Counted from the stretch's first letter, positions 12,770 through 27,625 are shown. The stretch is DNA of 64,000 nucleotides from Xylocopa sonorina (GCF_050948175.1 NW_027490262.1:496001-560000), one strand, 5' to 3'. Notes: generated by a model not told the origin, from the sequence alone. Program-made: numbers and translations.

Positions 12770-15700
12770 GTATACATAACACTTCGCAATGAATATTATA
12801 TGTTATCATGAAACATAGGAATGAGATGCGACATCTCGTTTTAAGAATCATTATTACACGCTTGCTACGATACGTAGACATCTGCAAACGCTATTTCCTT
12901 TCAGGGAAGTGTAACATTTACATTCCTCTGAAGTGAATACAAGGTATACATGAAACTTCGCAATGAATATTATATCTTATCATGAAACATAGAAATGTGA
13001 TGTGATATCGCGTTTCAAGAAGCATTAGAACTCTATTGCTACGATACGTAGACATCTGCAAACGCTATTTCCTAGCAGGGAAGAGTCGCATTTACATTCC
13101 ACTGAAGTGAATACAAGGTATACATGAAACTTCGCAATGAATATTATATCTTATCATGAAACATAGAAATGTGATGTGATATCGCGTTTCAAGAAGTATT
13201 AGAACTCTATTGCTTCGATACGTAGACATTTGCAATCGCTATTTCCCAGCAAGGAAGTGTCGCATTTACATTCATTTGAAGTGAATGCGAGGTATACATA
13301 ACACTTCGCAATGAATATTGTATCTTATCGTGAAACATAGATATGAGATGCGATCTCGCAATATAAGGAGCATTAGAACTCTATTGCTACGATACGTAGA
13401 CATCTGCAAACACTATTTCCTAGCAAGCAAGTGTCGCATTTACATTCATTTGAAGTGTATGCGAGGTATACATAACACTTCGCAATGAATATTATATGTT
13501 ATCATGAAACATAGAAATGAGATGCTATATCGCGTTTTAAGAAGAATTAGAACTCTATTTCTACGATACGTAGGCATCTGCAAACGCTATTTCCTAGCAA
13601 GGAAGTGTAGCATTTACATTGTTTTGAAGTGAATGCGAGGTATACATGACACTTGGCAATTAATATTGTATCTTATCATGAAACATACAAATGAGATGCG
13701 ACATCGCGTTTTAAGAAGAATTAGAACTCTATTTCTACGATACGTAGACACCTGCAGACGCTATTTCCTAGCAACGAAGTGTCGCATTTACATTCTTTTG
13801 AAGTGTAGACGAGATATACATAACACTTCACAATGAATAGTATTTCTTATCGTGAAACATAGAAATGAGAAGCGATATCGCGAATTAAGAAGCATTAGAA
13901 CTCTATTGCTACGATACGTAGATATCTGCAGACGCTATTTCCTAGGAAGGAAGTGTCGCATTTACATTCGTTTGAAGTGTAGACGAGGTATACGTAACAC
14001 TTCGCAATGCATAATTTACCTTATCATGAAACATAGTATTGAGATGCGATATCGCGTTTTAAGAAGCATTAGAAATCTATTGCTTCGATACGCAGACATA
14101 TGGAAAAGCGATTTCCTAGCAAGGAAGTGTCGCATTTACATCGTTTTGAAGTGAATACGAGGTATACATGATACTTCGCAATGAATATAGTATCTTATCA
14201 TGAAACATAGAAATGAGATGCCATATCGCGTTTTAAGAAGAATTAGAACCCTATTGCTACGTTACATAGACATCTGAAAGCGCTATTTCCTAGCAAGGAA
14301 GTGGCGCATTATCATTCTTTTGGGGTGAACAGGATGTAGAGATAACACTGCACAATGAATATTATATCTTATAATGAAACATAGTAATGGGATGCGATAT
14401 CGCGATTTAAGATGCTTTAGAACTCTATTGCTTCGATGCGTAGATATCGGGAATCGCTATTTCCTAGCAAGGAAGGAGCGCATTTACATTCCTTTGAAGT
14501 GTGCACCATAGCCCCTCGCAATGATTATTATATTTTATCATGTAACATAGAAATAATATGCGATATCGCGTTCTAAGAAGCATTGGATCTCCAATGCTAC
14601 GATACGTAGACATCTGCAAACGCTATTTCCTAGCAACGAAGTGTCGCGTTTACATTCTTTTGAAGTGAATACGAGGTATGCATGACACTCCGCAATGAAT
14701 ATTATATCTTATCGTGAAACATGGGGATCAGATGCGATATCCCGTTTTAAGAAGCATTAGAACTCTATCGCTTCGATATGTAGACATCTACAAACGCTAT
14801 TTGCTGGCAAGGAAGTATCGCATTTACATTTAATTAAAGTGTATGCGGGGTATACATGATACTTCGCAATGAATATAGTATCTTATCATGAAACATAGAA
14901 ATGAGATGCGATATCGCGTTTAAAGAAGGATTAGAGCTCTATTGTTTCGATACGTAGACATATGGAAACGATATTTCCTAGCAAAGAAGTGTCGCATTTA
15001 CATTCTTTTGTAGTGAATACGAGGTATTCATGACTCTTCGCAATGAATATTATATCTTATCATGAAACATAGAAATGAGATGCGATATCTTGTTTTATGA
15101 AGCTTTAGAACTCTATTGCTACGGTGCGTAAACATCTGCAAGCGCTATTTAATAGCAGGGAAGTGTCGCATTTACATTCTTTTAAAGTGAATACGAGGTA
15201 TACATAACACTCCACAATGAAAATTATACCTTATCACGAAACATAGAAGTGAGATGCGATATCGCGATTTAAGTAGAATTAGAACTGTATTGCTTCGATA
15301 CGGAGACTTCTGCAAACGCTATTTCATGGCATGGAAGCCTCGCACTTACATTCTTTTGTAGTGAGTATGAGGTATACATGAGATATCGCAATGAATATTA
15401 CATCGTATCACGAAACACAGAAATGAGATGCGATATCGCGATTTAAGATACATTAGAACCCTATTGCCTCGATACTGTATTGCTTCGATACGGAGACTTG
15501 TGCAGACGCTATTTCGTCGCAAGGAAGCCTCGCACTTACATGCTTTTGAAGTGTATACGAGGTACAAGTAACACTTCGCAATGAATATTATATCCTATCA
15601 TGAAACATATAAATGAGATGCGCTATGGCGTTTTAAGAAGCATTAGAAATCTATTGCTTCGATACGTAGACATCTGCAAACGCTATTTCCCAGCAAGGAA

Positions 15701-17739
15701 GTGTCGCATTTACATTCTTTTGTAGTGAATATGAGGTATACATAACACTCCACAATGAATATTATATCTTATCATGAAACACAGAAATAAGATGCGATAT
15801 GGCGATTTAAGAAGCATTAGAACACAATTGCTTCGATACGGCGACATCAGCAAACGCTATTTCCTAGCAAGGAAGTGCCGTATTTACATACTATTGAAGT
15901 GAATGCGAGGTATACATAACACTACACAATGAATATTATATCTTATCACGAAACATAGAAATGAGATGCGATATCGCGATTTAAAAGGCATTATAAATCT
16001 ATTGGGACGATACGTAGACATTTGCAAACGCTATTTAATAGCAAGGAAGTGTCGCATTTACATTGATTTGAAGTGTATGCGAGGTATACATAACAATTCA
16101 CAATGAATATTATATCTTATAATGAAACATAGAAATGAGATGCGATTTGGCGATATAAGAAGCATTAGAACTCTATTGCTTCGATACGTAGACATCTGCC
16201 AACGCTATTTCCTAGCAAGGAAGTGCCGCAATTACGTTCGTCTGAAGTGAATACGAGGTATACATGACACTTGGCAGTGAATATTATATCTTATCATAAA
16301 ACGTAGAAATGAGATGCGATATCGCGATATAAAAGTCATTATAAATCTATTGGGACGATACGTAGACATTTGCAAACGCTATTTAATAGCAAGGAAGTGT
16401 CGCATTTACATTCATTTGAAGTTTATGGGAGGTATAAGTGACACTTCGCAATAAATATTATATCTTATCATGAAACATAGATGTGAGACGCGATATCGCG
16501 TTTTAAGAAGCATTAGATCTCTATTGCTACGATACGTAGACATCTGCAAACGCTATTTCCTAGCAAGGAAGTGTCGTATTTACATACATTTGAAGTGAAT
16601 ACGAGGTATAAGTGACACTTCGCAATAAATATTATATCTTATCATGAAACATAGAAATGAGATGCGTTATCGCGTTTTCAGAAGCATTAGATCTCTATTG
16701 CTACGATACGTAGACATCTGCAAACGCCATTTCCTAGCAAGGAAGTGTTGCATTTACATTCACTTGAAGTGTATGCGAGGTATACAAGACACTTCGCAAT
16801 GAATATCATGTCTAGTCATGAAACATAGAAATGAGATGCGATATTTCATTTAAGAAGCATTAGATCTCTATTGCTCCGATACGTAGACATCTGCCAACGC
16901 TATTTCCTAGCAAGGAAGTGTCGCGTTTACATTTATGTGAATTGTATGCGAGGTATACAAGACACGTCGCAATGAATATTATATCTTGTCATGAAACATA
17001 GATGTGAGATGCGATATCGCGTATTAATAAGCATTAGAAATCAATTGCTACGATACGTAGACATCTGCAAACTGTATTTCCTAGCAAGGATGTGTCGCAT
17101 TTACATTCTTTTGCAGAGAATACGAGGTATACATGACACTCCGCAATGAATAATATATCTTCTCATGAAAAATAGAAATGAGATGCGATATCGCGAATTA
17201 AGAAGCATTAGTACTCTATTGCTTCGATACGTAGACATCTGCAAACGCTATTTCCTAGCAAGGAAGTTTCGCATTTACATTCTCTTGAAATGAGTACGAG
17301 GTAAACATAACACTGCACAATGATTATTATATATTATCATGAATCACAGAAATGAGATGCGATATCGCGATTTAAGAATCATTAGAACTCTATTGATTCG
17401 ATACCTAGACATCTGCAAACGTTATTTCCTAGCAAGGAAGTGTCGCATTTACATTCTTTTGAATTGAATACGAGGTATACTTGACACTTCACAATGAATA
17501 TTATATATTATCATTAAACATAGTAGTGAGATGCGACACTTCGTTTTATGAAGCATTAGAACTATATTGCTACGATACGGAGACATTTGCAATGGCTATT
17601 TCCTAGCAAGGAAACGTCGCATTTACATTTATTTTAAGTAAACACGAGGTATACATGACACTTCGCAATGAATATTATATCTTATTATGAAACATAGAAA
17701 TGAGATGCGATATGGCGTTTTAAGAAGCATTAGAACTCT
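12770..17739 (+). repeat. Diverged satellite monomers
   Basis: About 28 monomers with the highest divergence in the window. Two adjacent monomers sharing AAGGTATACATGAAACTTCG and ATGTGATGTGATATCG lie 174 bp apart (12941 and 13115), a single-monomer duplication. One unit near 14495 has lost about 18 bp in its 3' half (GTGTGCACCATAGCCCC). One near 15475-15490 has gained 16 bp by repeating CTATTGCCTCGATA. The monomer around 15840-15930 belongs to the GGCGACATCAGC subfamily seen again at 26.9-27.6 and 34.8 kb. No genes. Confidence 0.9.
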
Positions 17740-18524
17740 ATTGCTGCGATACGCAGATATATGGAAACGCTATTTTCTAGCAAGGAAGAGTCGCATTTAC
17801 ATTCTTTTGAAGTGAATTCGTGGTATACATGACACTTCGCAACGAATATTTTATCTTATCATGATCCATAGAAATGAGATGCGATATCGCGTATTAACAA
17901 GCATTAGAAATCAATTGCTACGGTACGTACACATCTGCAAACGCTAATTCCTGGCAAAGAAGTGTCGCATTTACTTTCTTTTGCAGAGAATACGAGGTAT
18001 ACATGACACTCCGCAATGAATATTATATCTTCTCATGAAGCATAGAAACGAGATGCGATATCCCGAATTAAGAAGCATTAGAACTCTATTGCTTCGATAC
18101 GTAGACATCTGCAAACGCTATTTCCTAGCAAGGAAGTTTCGCATTTACATTCTCTTGAAATGAATACGAGGTAAACATAACACTTTACAATGATTATTAT
18201 ATATTATCATGAATCATAGAAATGAGATGCGATATCGCGATTTAAGAATCATTAGAACTCTATTGCTTCGATACCTAGACAACTGCAAACGCTATTTCCT
18301 AGCAAGGAAGTGTCGCATTTACATTCATTTGAAGCGTATGCGAAGTATACATGACACTTCGCAATGAATATTATATCTTATCATGAAACATAGAAATGTG
18401 ATGCGATATGACGATTTAAGAAGCACTAGAATTCTATTGCCTCGGTACGTAGACATCTGCAAACGCCATATCCTAGCAAGGAAGTGTTGTATTTGCATTC
18501 ATTTGAAGTGTAAACGAGGTATAC
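17740..18524 (+). repeat. Mosaic block M, copy 1
   Basis: About 4.5 monomers that recur at 20698-21482 (offset 2,958 bp = 17 x 174). The last three recur again at about 24550-25078. Diagnostic variants are GATATATGGAAACGC, CGTATTAACAAGC, CTTTTGCAGAGAATACG and GAAGCGTATGCGAAG. Confidence 0.88.
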
Positions 18525-20697
18525 TTGACACTCCACAATGAATATTATACCTTATCACGAAACATAGAAATGAAATGCGATACCGCGTTTTAAGATGCAC
18601 CAGAACTCTATTGCTTCGAGACGTAGACAGCTGAAGCGCTACTTCCTAGCAAGGAAGTCTCGCACTTTCATTCATTTGAAGTGTATACGAGGTATGCGTA
18701 ACACTTCGCAATGAGTATTATATCTTATCATGAAACATAGAAATGAGATGCGATATCGCCTTTTAAGAAGCATTAGAACTCTATTGCATCGATACGTAAA
18801 CATCTGCAAACGCTATTTCCTAGCAAGGAAGTGTCGCATTTGCATTCTTTTGAAGTGAATACGAGATATACATGACAATTCACAATGAATATTATATCTA
18901 ATCATGAAACAAAGAAATGGGATGCGATATCGCGATATAAGGAGCACTAAAACTCTATTGCTTCGATACGTAGACATCTGAAAACACTATTTCCTAGGAA
19001 GAAAGTGTCGCATTTACATTCTTTTGAAGTTAATACGAGGTATACATGACACTTCGCAATGAATATTATATCTTATCATGAAACATAGAAATGAGATGCG
19101 ATATCGCGTTTTAAAAAGCATTAGAACGCTATTGCTACGATACGTAGATATCGGCAGACGCTATTTCCTAGCACGGAAGTGTCGCATTTACATTCTTTTC
19201 AAGTGGCGACGAGGTGTACACAACACTTCGCAATGAATATTATATCTTGTCATGAAACATAGAAATGGGATGCGATATCGCGTTCTAAGAAGCATTAGAA
19301 ATCTATTGCTACGATACGTAGACACCTGCAAACGATATTTCCTAGCAAGGAAATGTCGCATTTTCATTCTTTTGAAGTGAATGCTAGGTATGCATGACAA
19401 TTCGCAATGAATATTATATCTTGTCATGAAACATAGAAATGAGATGTTATATCGCGTTTTAAGGGGTATTAGAACTCTATTGCCTCGATACGTAGACATC
19501 TGCAAACGTTAGTTCCTAACAAGGAAGTGTCGCGTTTACATTCATTTCAAGTGAATGCGAGGTATGCATAACACTTCGCAATGAATATTATATCTTATCA
19601 TGAAACATAGAAATGAGATGCGATATCCCGTTTTAAGAATTATTAGAACTCTATTGCTTCGATACATTGAGATCTGCAAACGCTCTTTCCTGGCAAGGAA
19701 GTGTCTCATTTACATTCATTTGAAGTGCATGCGAGGTATAAGTGACACTTGGTAATGAATATTATATCTTATCATGAAAGATAGGAAGGGAATGCGATAC
19801 CGCGTTTTAAGAAGCATTAGAACTCTATTGCTACGATACGTAGACATCTGCAAACGTTTCTTCCTTGCTTGAAAGTGTCACATTTATATTCTTTTGAGGT
19901 AAATACGATGTATACATGACACTTCGCAAATGAATATTATATCTTATCATGAAACAAAGAAATGACATGCGATATCCCGTATTAAGAATTACTAGAACTC
20001 TATTGCTTCGATACGTAGAGATCTACAAACGCTATTTCCTAGCAAGGAAGTGTCGCATTTACATTCATTTGTTGTGTATACGAGGAATGCATGACAATTC
20101 GCAACGAATATTATATCGTGTCATGAAACATAGAAATGAGATGCGATATCGCGTTTTAAGAAGTACTAGAACTCTATTGCTTCGATACGTAGACATCTGC
20201 AAACGTTATTTCCTAGCAAGGAAGTGTCGCATTTACATTCTTTATAAGTGAATACGAGGAACACATGAAACTTCGCAATGAATATTATATCTTATCATGA
20301 AACGTAGAAATGAGATGCGATATCGCGTTTTAAAAAGCATTAGAACGCTATTGCTACGATACGTAGATATCGGCAGACGCTATTTCCTAGCAAGGAGTTG
20401 TCGCATTGACATTCATTTGAAGTGTAGACGAGATATACATAACACTGCACAATGAATATTACATCTTATCATGAAACATAGAAATGAGATGCGATATCCC
20501 GCTTTGAGATGCATTAGAACTCTAATGCTACGATACGAAGACATCTGCAAACGCTATTTCCTAGCAAGGGAGTGTCGCATTTACATTCATTTGAAGTGTA
20601 TGCGAGGTATACATAACACTTCGCAATGAATATTATATGTTATCATGAAACATAGGTGTGAGATGCGATATCGCGTATTAACAAGCATTAGAACTCT
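18525..20697 (+). repeat. Mosaic segment with blocks shared with 22.5 and 23.7 kb
   Basis: The monomer at 18541-18740, with AAGATGCACCAG and GTAGACAGCTGAAGCGC, recurs at 22541-22740 (offset 4,002 bp = 23 x 174, one single-base deletion in the second). 19527 to about 20300 recurs at 23701-24475 (offset 4,174 bp), with diagnostic ATACATTGAGATC, CTTGCTTGAAAGTG and ATGACAATTCGCAACG. Two interleaved spacings mean at least two copying events. Confidence 0.88.
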
Positions 20698-21482
20698 ATT
20701 GTTGCGATACGTAGATATATGGAAACGCTATTTTCTAGCAAGGAAGAGTCGCATTTACATTCTTTTGAAGTGAATTCGTGGTATACATGACACTTCGCAA
20801 CGAATATTTTATCTTATCATGATCCATAGAAATGAGATGCGATATCGCGTATTAACAAGCATTAGAAATCAATTGCTACGGTACGTACACATCTGCAAAC
20901 GCTAATTCCTGGCAAAGAAGTGTCGCATTTACTTTCTTTTGCAGAGAATACGAGGTATACATGACACTCCGCAATGAATATTATATCTTCTCATGAAGCA
21001 TAGAAACGAGATGCGATATCCCGAATTAAGAAGCATTAGAACTCTATTGCTTCGATACGTAGACATCTGCAAACGCTATTTCCTAGCAAGGAAGTTTCGC
21101 ATTTACATTCTCTTGAAATGAATACGAGGTAAACATAACACTTTACAATGATTATTATATATTATCATGAATCATAGAAATGAGATGCGATATCGCGATA
21201 TAAGAATCATTAGAACTCTATTGCTTCGATACCTAGACATCTGCAAACGCTATTTCCTAGCAAGGAAGTGTCGCATTTACATTCATTTGAAGCGTATGCG
21301 AAGTATACATGACACTTCGCAATGAATATTATATCTTATCATGAAACATAGAAATGTGATGCGATATGACGATTTAAGAAGCACTAGAATTCTATTGCCT
21401 CGATACGTAGACATCTGCAAACGCCATTTCCTAGCAAGGAAGTGTTGTATTTGCATTCATTTGAAGTGTAAACGAGGTATAC
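20698..21482 (+). repeat. Mosaic block M, copy 2
   Basis: Near-identical to 17740-18524. Copy 2 has GTTGCGATACGTAG where copy 1 has GCTGCGATACGCAG. It ends where GTATACATGACACTTGG replaces copy 1's GTATACTTGACACTCC. Confidence 0.88.
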
Positions 21483-22250
21483 ATGACACTTGGCAATCAA
21501 TATTATATCTTATCATGAAGCATAGAAATGACATGCGATATCGCGAATTAAGAAGCATTAGAACTCTATTGCTTCGATACGTAGACATCTGCAAACGCTA
21601 CTTCCTAGCAAGGAAGTGTCGCATTTACATTCTTTTCAAGTGAATACGAGGTATACATGGCACTTCGCAAAGAATATTATATCTTATCATGAAACATAGA
21701 AATGTGATGCGCTATGGCGTTTTAAGAAGCATTTGAAATCTATTGCTACGATACGTGGATAACTGCAAACGCTATTTCCTAGCAAGGGAGTGTCGCATTT
21801 ACAATCATATGAAGTGTATGAGAGGTATACAAGAAACTTCGCAATGAATATTATATGTTATCATGAAACATAGAAATGAGATGCGATATCGCGTTTTAAG
21901 AAGCATTAGAACTCTATTGCTACGATACGTAGATATCTGCAGACGCTATTTCCTAGAGAAGAAGTGTCATATTTACATTCTTTTTTTGTGAATGCGGGGA
22001 GTACATAACACAGCACAATGAAAATTATATCTTATCATGAAACATAGAAATGAGATGCGATATGACGATTTAAGAAGCATTAGAACTCTATTACTTCGAT
22101 ACGTAGACATCTGCAAACACTACTTCCCAGCAAGCAAATGTTGCATTTACTTTCTTTTGAAGTGAATACGAAGTATACATGACACTCTGCAATGAATATT
22201 ATATCTTATCAAGAAGCATATAAATGAGGAGAGATTTCGCGTTTTAAGAA
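21483..22250 (+). repeat. Block duplicated 15 kb away at 36579-37200
   Basis: From about 21630 the sequence matches 36579 onward at an offset of 14,949 bp. Shared oddities include GGCACTTCGCAAAGAATATT, GTGATGCGCTATGGCG, CATATGAAGTGTATGAGAGG and a T-run before GTGAAT. About 3.5 monomers are shared. This is one of the longest-distance block copies in the window. Confidence 0.85.
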
Positions 22251-23700
22251 GCACTAGAACTCTATTGCTTCGATACGTAGGCAACTGCAAACGCTACTTC
22301 CTAGCAAGGAAGTGTCGCATTTACATTCATTTGAAGTGTATGCGAGTTATACATGACACTTCGCAATGAATATTATATCTTATCATGAAACATAAAAATG
22401 AGATGCGATATGACGATTTAAGAAGCATTAGATCTCCATTGCTTCGATACGTAGACATCTGCCAACACTATTTGAACTCAAAGAAGTGTCGCATTCTCAT
22501 TCTTTTAAAGTGAATACGAGGTATACATAACACTCCACAATGAATATTATACCTTATCACGAAACATAGAAATGAAATGCGATACCGCGTTTTAAGATGC
22601 ACCAGAACTCTATTGCTTCGAGACGTAGACAGCTGAAGCGCTACTTCCTAGCAAGGAGTCTCGCACTTTCATTCATTTGAAGTGTATACGAGGTATGCGT
22701 AACACTTCGCAATGAGTATTATATCTTATCATGAAACATCGAAATGAGATGCGATATCGCGTTTCAAGAAGCATTAGAACACTGTTGCTTCGATACGGAG
22801 ACATCTGCAAACGCTATTTCCTAGAATGGAAGTGACGCATTTACAATCTTTTGATGTGAATACGAGGTGTACATAACTCCCGATAATGAATATTATATCT
22901 TATCGTGAAACATAGTAATGAGATGCGATATGACGATTTAAGAAGCATTAGGACCCTATTGCTTCGATACATAGACATCTGCAAACGCTATTTTCTACCA
23001 AGGAAGTGTCGCATTACATTCTTTTGAAGTGAATACGAGGTACACATGACACTTCGCAACGAATATTATATCTTATCATTAAACATAGAAATGAGATGCG
23101 GTATCCCGTTATAAGAAGCATTAGAACTCTTTTGCTACGATACGTAGACATCTGTAAACGCTATTTCCTAGTAAGGAAGTGTCGCATTTACATTCCTTTG
23201 ACGTGAACACGAGGTGTACATGACACTTCGCAATGAATATTATATCTTCTCATGAAACATAGAAATGAGTCGCGATATCTTGTTTTAGGAAGCATTAGAA
23301 CTTTATTGCTACGATACGTAGTCATCTGCAAACGCTTCTTCTTAGCATGGAAATGTCGCATTTACATTCTTTTGGAGTGAACACGAGGTATACATAACAC
23401 TCCATAAAGAATATTATATCTTATCATGAAACATCGAAATGATATGCGATATCCGGTTTTAAGACGCATTAGAACACTATTGCTTCGATACGTAGACATC
23501 AGCAAACGCTATTTCCCAGCAAGGAAGAGTGGCATTTACATACTTTTGATGTGAATACGAGGTATACATGACACTTCGCAATGAATATTATATCCTATCA
23601 TGATACATAGGAATGAGATGCGACATCTCGTATTAAGAAGCACTAGAACTCAATTGCTACGATACGTAGATATCGGCAGACGCTATTTCCTAGCACGGAA
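22251..23700 (+). repeat. Satellite monomers including duplicate of 18541-18740
   Basis: About eight monomers. 22541-22740 is the second copy of the AAGATGCACCAG monomer and has AAGGAGTCTCGC where the first copy has AAGGAAGTCTCGC. The rest show ordinary divergence. Confidence 0.87.
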
Positions 23701-25078
23701 GTGTCGCGTTTACATTCATTTCAAGTGAATGCGAGGTATACATAACACTTCGCAATGAATATTATATCTTATCATGAAACATAGAAATGAGATGCGATAT
23801 CCCGTTTTAAGAATTATTAGACCTCTATTGCTTCGATACATTGAGATCTGCAAACGCTTTTTCCCGGCAAGGAAGTGTCTCATTTACATTCATTTGAAGT
23901 GCATGCGAGGTATAAGTGACACTTGGTAATGAATATTATATCTTATCATGAAAGATAGGAAGGGAATGCGATACCGCGTTTTAAGAAGCATTAGAACTCT
24001 ATTGCTACGATACGTAGACATCTGCAAACGTTTCCTCCTTGCTTGAAAGTGTCGCATTTATATTCTTTTGAGGTAAATACGAGGTATACATGACACTTCG
24101 CAAATGAATATTATATCTTATCATGAAACAAAGAAATGAGATGCGATATCCCGTATTAAGAATTACTAGAACTCTATTGCTTCGATACGTAGAGATCTAC
24201 AAACGCTATTTCCTAGCAAGGAAGTGTCGCATTTACATTCATTTGATGTGTATACGAGGAATGCATGACAATTCGCAACGAATATTATATCTTGTCATGA
24301 AACATAGAAATGAGATGCGATATCGCGTTTTAAGAAGTACTAGAACTCTATTGCTTCGATACGTAGACATCTGCAAACGTTATTTCCTAGCAAGGAAGTG
24401 TCGCATTTACATTCTTTATAAGTGAATACGAGGAACACATGAAACTTCGCAATGAATATTATATCTTATCATGAAACATAGAAATGAGATGCGATATCCC
24501 GAATTAAGAAGCATTAGAACTCTATTGCTTCGATACGTAGACATCTGCAAACGCTAATTCCTGGCAAAGAAGTGTCGCATTTACTTTCTTTTGCAGAGAA
24601 TACGAGGTATACATGACACTCCGCAATGAATATTATATCTTCTCATGAAGCATAGAAACGAGATGCGATATCCCGAATTAAGAAGCATTAGAACTCTATT
24701 GCTTCGATACGTAGACATCTGCAAACGCTATTTCCTAGCAAGGAAGTTTCGCATTTACATTCTCTTTAAATGAATACGAGGTAAACATTACACTTTACAA
24801 TGATTATTATATATTATCATGAATCATAGGAATGAGATGCGATATCGCGATTTAAGAATCATTAGAACTCTATTGCTTCGATACCTAGACATCTGCAAAC
24901 GCTATTTCCTAGCAAGGAAGTGTCGCATTTACATTCATTTGAAGCGTATGCGAAGTATACATGACACTTCGCAATGAATATTATATCTTATCATGAAACA
25001 TAGAAATGTGATGCGATATGACGATTTAAGAACCACTAGAATTCTATTGCCTCGATACGTAGACATCTGCAAACGCTA
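23701..25078 (+). repeat. Mosaic duplicate of 19527-20300 fused to block M copy 3
   Basis: 23701 to about 24475 repeats 19527-20300. From about 24550 it switches to block M (CTAATTCCTGGCAAAGAAG, TTTGCAGAGAATACG, GAAGCGTATGCGAAG), ending near 25078. The switch lies inside the conserved stretch AGAACTCTATTGCTTCGATA. That is the expected footprint of recombination between out-of-register monomers. Confidence 0.86.
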
Positions 25079-27169
25079 TTTCCTAGCAAGGAAGCGTCGC
25101 ATTTACATTCTTTTGAAGTGAATACGAGGCATGCATGTCACTTCGCATTGAATATTATATCTTATCATGAAGCATAGAAATGGGGAGCGACATCGCGTTT
25201 TAAGAAGCATCAGAATTCTATTGCTATGATACGTAGACATCTCCAAACGCTATTTCCTAGCAAGGAAGTGTCGCAATTACAGTCTTTTGAAGTGAATACG
25301 AGGTATACATAACACTCCACAATGAATATTATATCTTATCATGAAACATAGAAATGAGATGCTATATGACGATTTAAGAAGCACAAGAAATCTAGTGCTT
25401 CGTTACGTAGACATCTGCAAACGCTATTTCCTAGCAAGCAAATGTCGCATTTGCTTTCTTCTGAAGTGAATACGAAGTATACATGACACTCCGCAATGAA
25501 TATTATAACTTATCTTAAAACATAGAAATGAAATGCGATATCTCGTTTTAAGAAGCATTAGAACTCTATTGCTTCGATACGTAGATATCTGCAAACGCTA
25601 CTTCCTAGCAAGGAAGTGTCGTATTTACATTCATTTGAAGTGTATGCGAGGTATACATGACACTCCACAATGAATATTATATCTTATCATGAAACATGGA
25701 AATGAGGTGCGATATCGCGCTTTAAGAAGCATTAGAACTGTATTGCTACGTAGCTATCTGCAGACGCTATTTCCTCTCAAGGAAGTGTCGCATTTACATT
25801 CCTTTGAAGTGAATGCGAGGTATACATAACACTCCACAATGAATATTATATCTTATCATGAAGCATATAAATGAGAAGCGGTTTCGCGTTTTAAGAAGCA
25901 TTAGAACCCTATTGCTACGATACGTAGATATCTGCTGACGCTATTTCCTAGCAAGAAAGTGTCGCATTTACATTCTTTTGAATTGAATACAAGGTATACA
26001 TAACACTCCACAATGAATATTATAACTTATCATGAAACATAGGAATGAGATGCGATATCGCGTTTCGAGAAGCATTAGAACTCTATTGCTACGATACGTA
26101 GACATCTGCAAACGCTATTTACTAGCAAGGAAGTGTCGTATTTACATTCTTCTGAAGAGAATACGAGGTATACATAACACTGCACAATGAATATTACATC
26201 TTATCATGAAACATAGAAATGAGATGCGATATGGCGTTTTAAGAAGCATTAGAACACTATTGCTACGATACGTAGACATCTGCAGATGCTATTTCCTAGC
26301 AAGGAAGTGTCGCATTTACAGTCTTTTGAAGTGAATACGAGGTATACATAACACTCCACAATGACTATTATACCTTATCATGAAGCATATAACTGAGAAG
26401 CGGTATCGCGTTTTAAGAAGCATTAGGTACTCTATTGCTACGATACGTAGACATCTGCAGACGCTATTTCCTAGCAAGGAAGTGTCGCATTTACGTTCTT
26501 TTGAAGTGAATACGAGGTATACACAACACTCCACAATGAATATTATATCTTATCATGAAGCATGGAAATGAGGAGCGATTTCACGTTTTAAGAAGCATTA
26601 GAACTCTATTGCTTTGATACGTAAACATCTGCAGACGCTATTACCTAGGAAGGAAGTGTCGCATTTACATTCTTTTGAAGCGAATACGAGGTATATATAT
26701 AACACTCCACAATGAATATTATATTTTATCGTGAAACATAGAATGTGGATCGATTCGCGTTTTAAGAAGCATTAGAACTCTATTGCTACAATACATTGAC
26801 ATCTGCAAACGCTATTTCCTAGCAAGCAAATGTCGCATTTACTTTCTTTTGAAGTGAATACGAGGTATACATAACACTCCACAGTGAATATTATATCTTG
26901 TCATGAAATATAGGAATGAGATGCGCTATCGCGATTTAAGAAGCATTAGAACACATTTGCTTCAATACGGCGACATCAGCAAACGCTATTTCCTAGCAAG
27001 GAAGTGCCGTATTTACATTCTATTGATGTGAATACGAGGTATACATAACACTACACAATGAATATTATATCTCATCATGAAACACAAAAATGAGATGCGA
27101 TATGGCGATTTAAGAAGCTTTAGAACACTTTTGCTGCGTTACGTAGACACCTGCAAACGCTATTTCCTA
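25079..27169 (+). repeat. Satellite monomers, AAGCATATAAATGAG subfamily
   Basis: About twelve monomers. Several share GAAGCATATAAATGAG followed by a GATTTCGCG or GGTTTCGCG core in place of GATATCGCG, which destroys the 10-bp palindrome. Near 25746 six bases are missing (TTGCTACGTAGC). Near 26692 there is a TATATATA expansion. Confidence 0.86.
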
Positions 27170-27625
27170 TCAAGGAAGTGTCGCATTTGCATTCATTTGA
27201 AGTGAATGCGAGGTATACATAACACTCCACACCGAATATTATATCTTATCATGAAACATAGAAAGGAGATGCTATAAAGCGATCTAAAAAGCATTAGAAC
27301 TCTGTTTGCTACGATACGTAGACATCTGCAAAAGCTATATAATAGCAAGGAAGAGTCGCACTTACATTCTTTTGATGTGAATACGAGGTATACATAACAC
27401 TCCACAGTGAATATTATATCTTGTCATGAAATATAGGAATGCGATGCGATACCGCGATTTAAGAAGCATTAGAACACAATTGCTTCGATACGGCGACATC
27501 AGCAAACGCTATTTCCTAGCAAGGAAGTGCCGTATTTACATTCTATTGAAGTGAATGCGAGGTATACATAACACTACACAATGAATATTATATCTTATCA
27601 CGAAACATAGAAATGAGATGCAATA
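27170..27625 (+). repeat. Block duplicated at 34468-34935
   Basis: Two and a half monomers with AAAGCGATCTAAAAAGC, TCACGCACTT-type variants (GAGTCGCACTTACATTC), ATGAAATATAGGAATG and ATACGGCGACATCAGC match 34468-34935. The GGCGACATCAGC monomer also occurs at 26881, 523 bp upstream of 27404, so a 3-monomer local spacing is superimposed on a 7.3-kb one. Confidence 0.85.
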
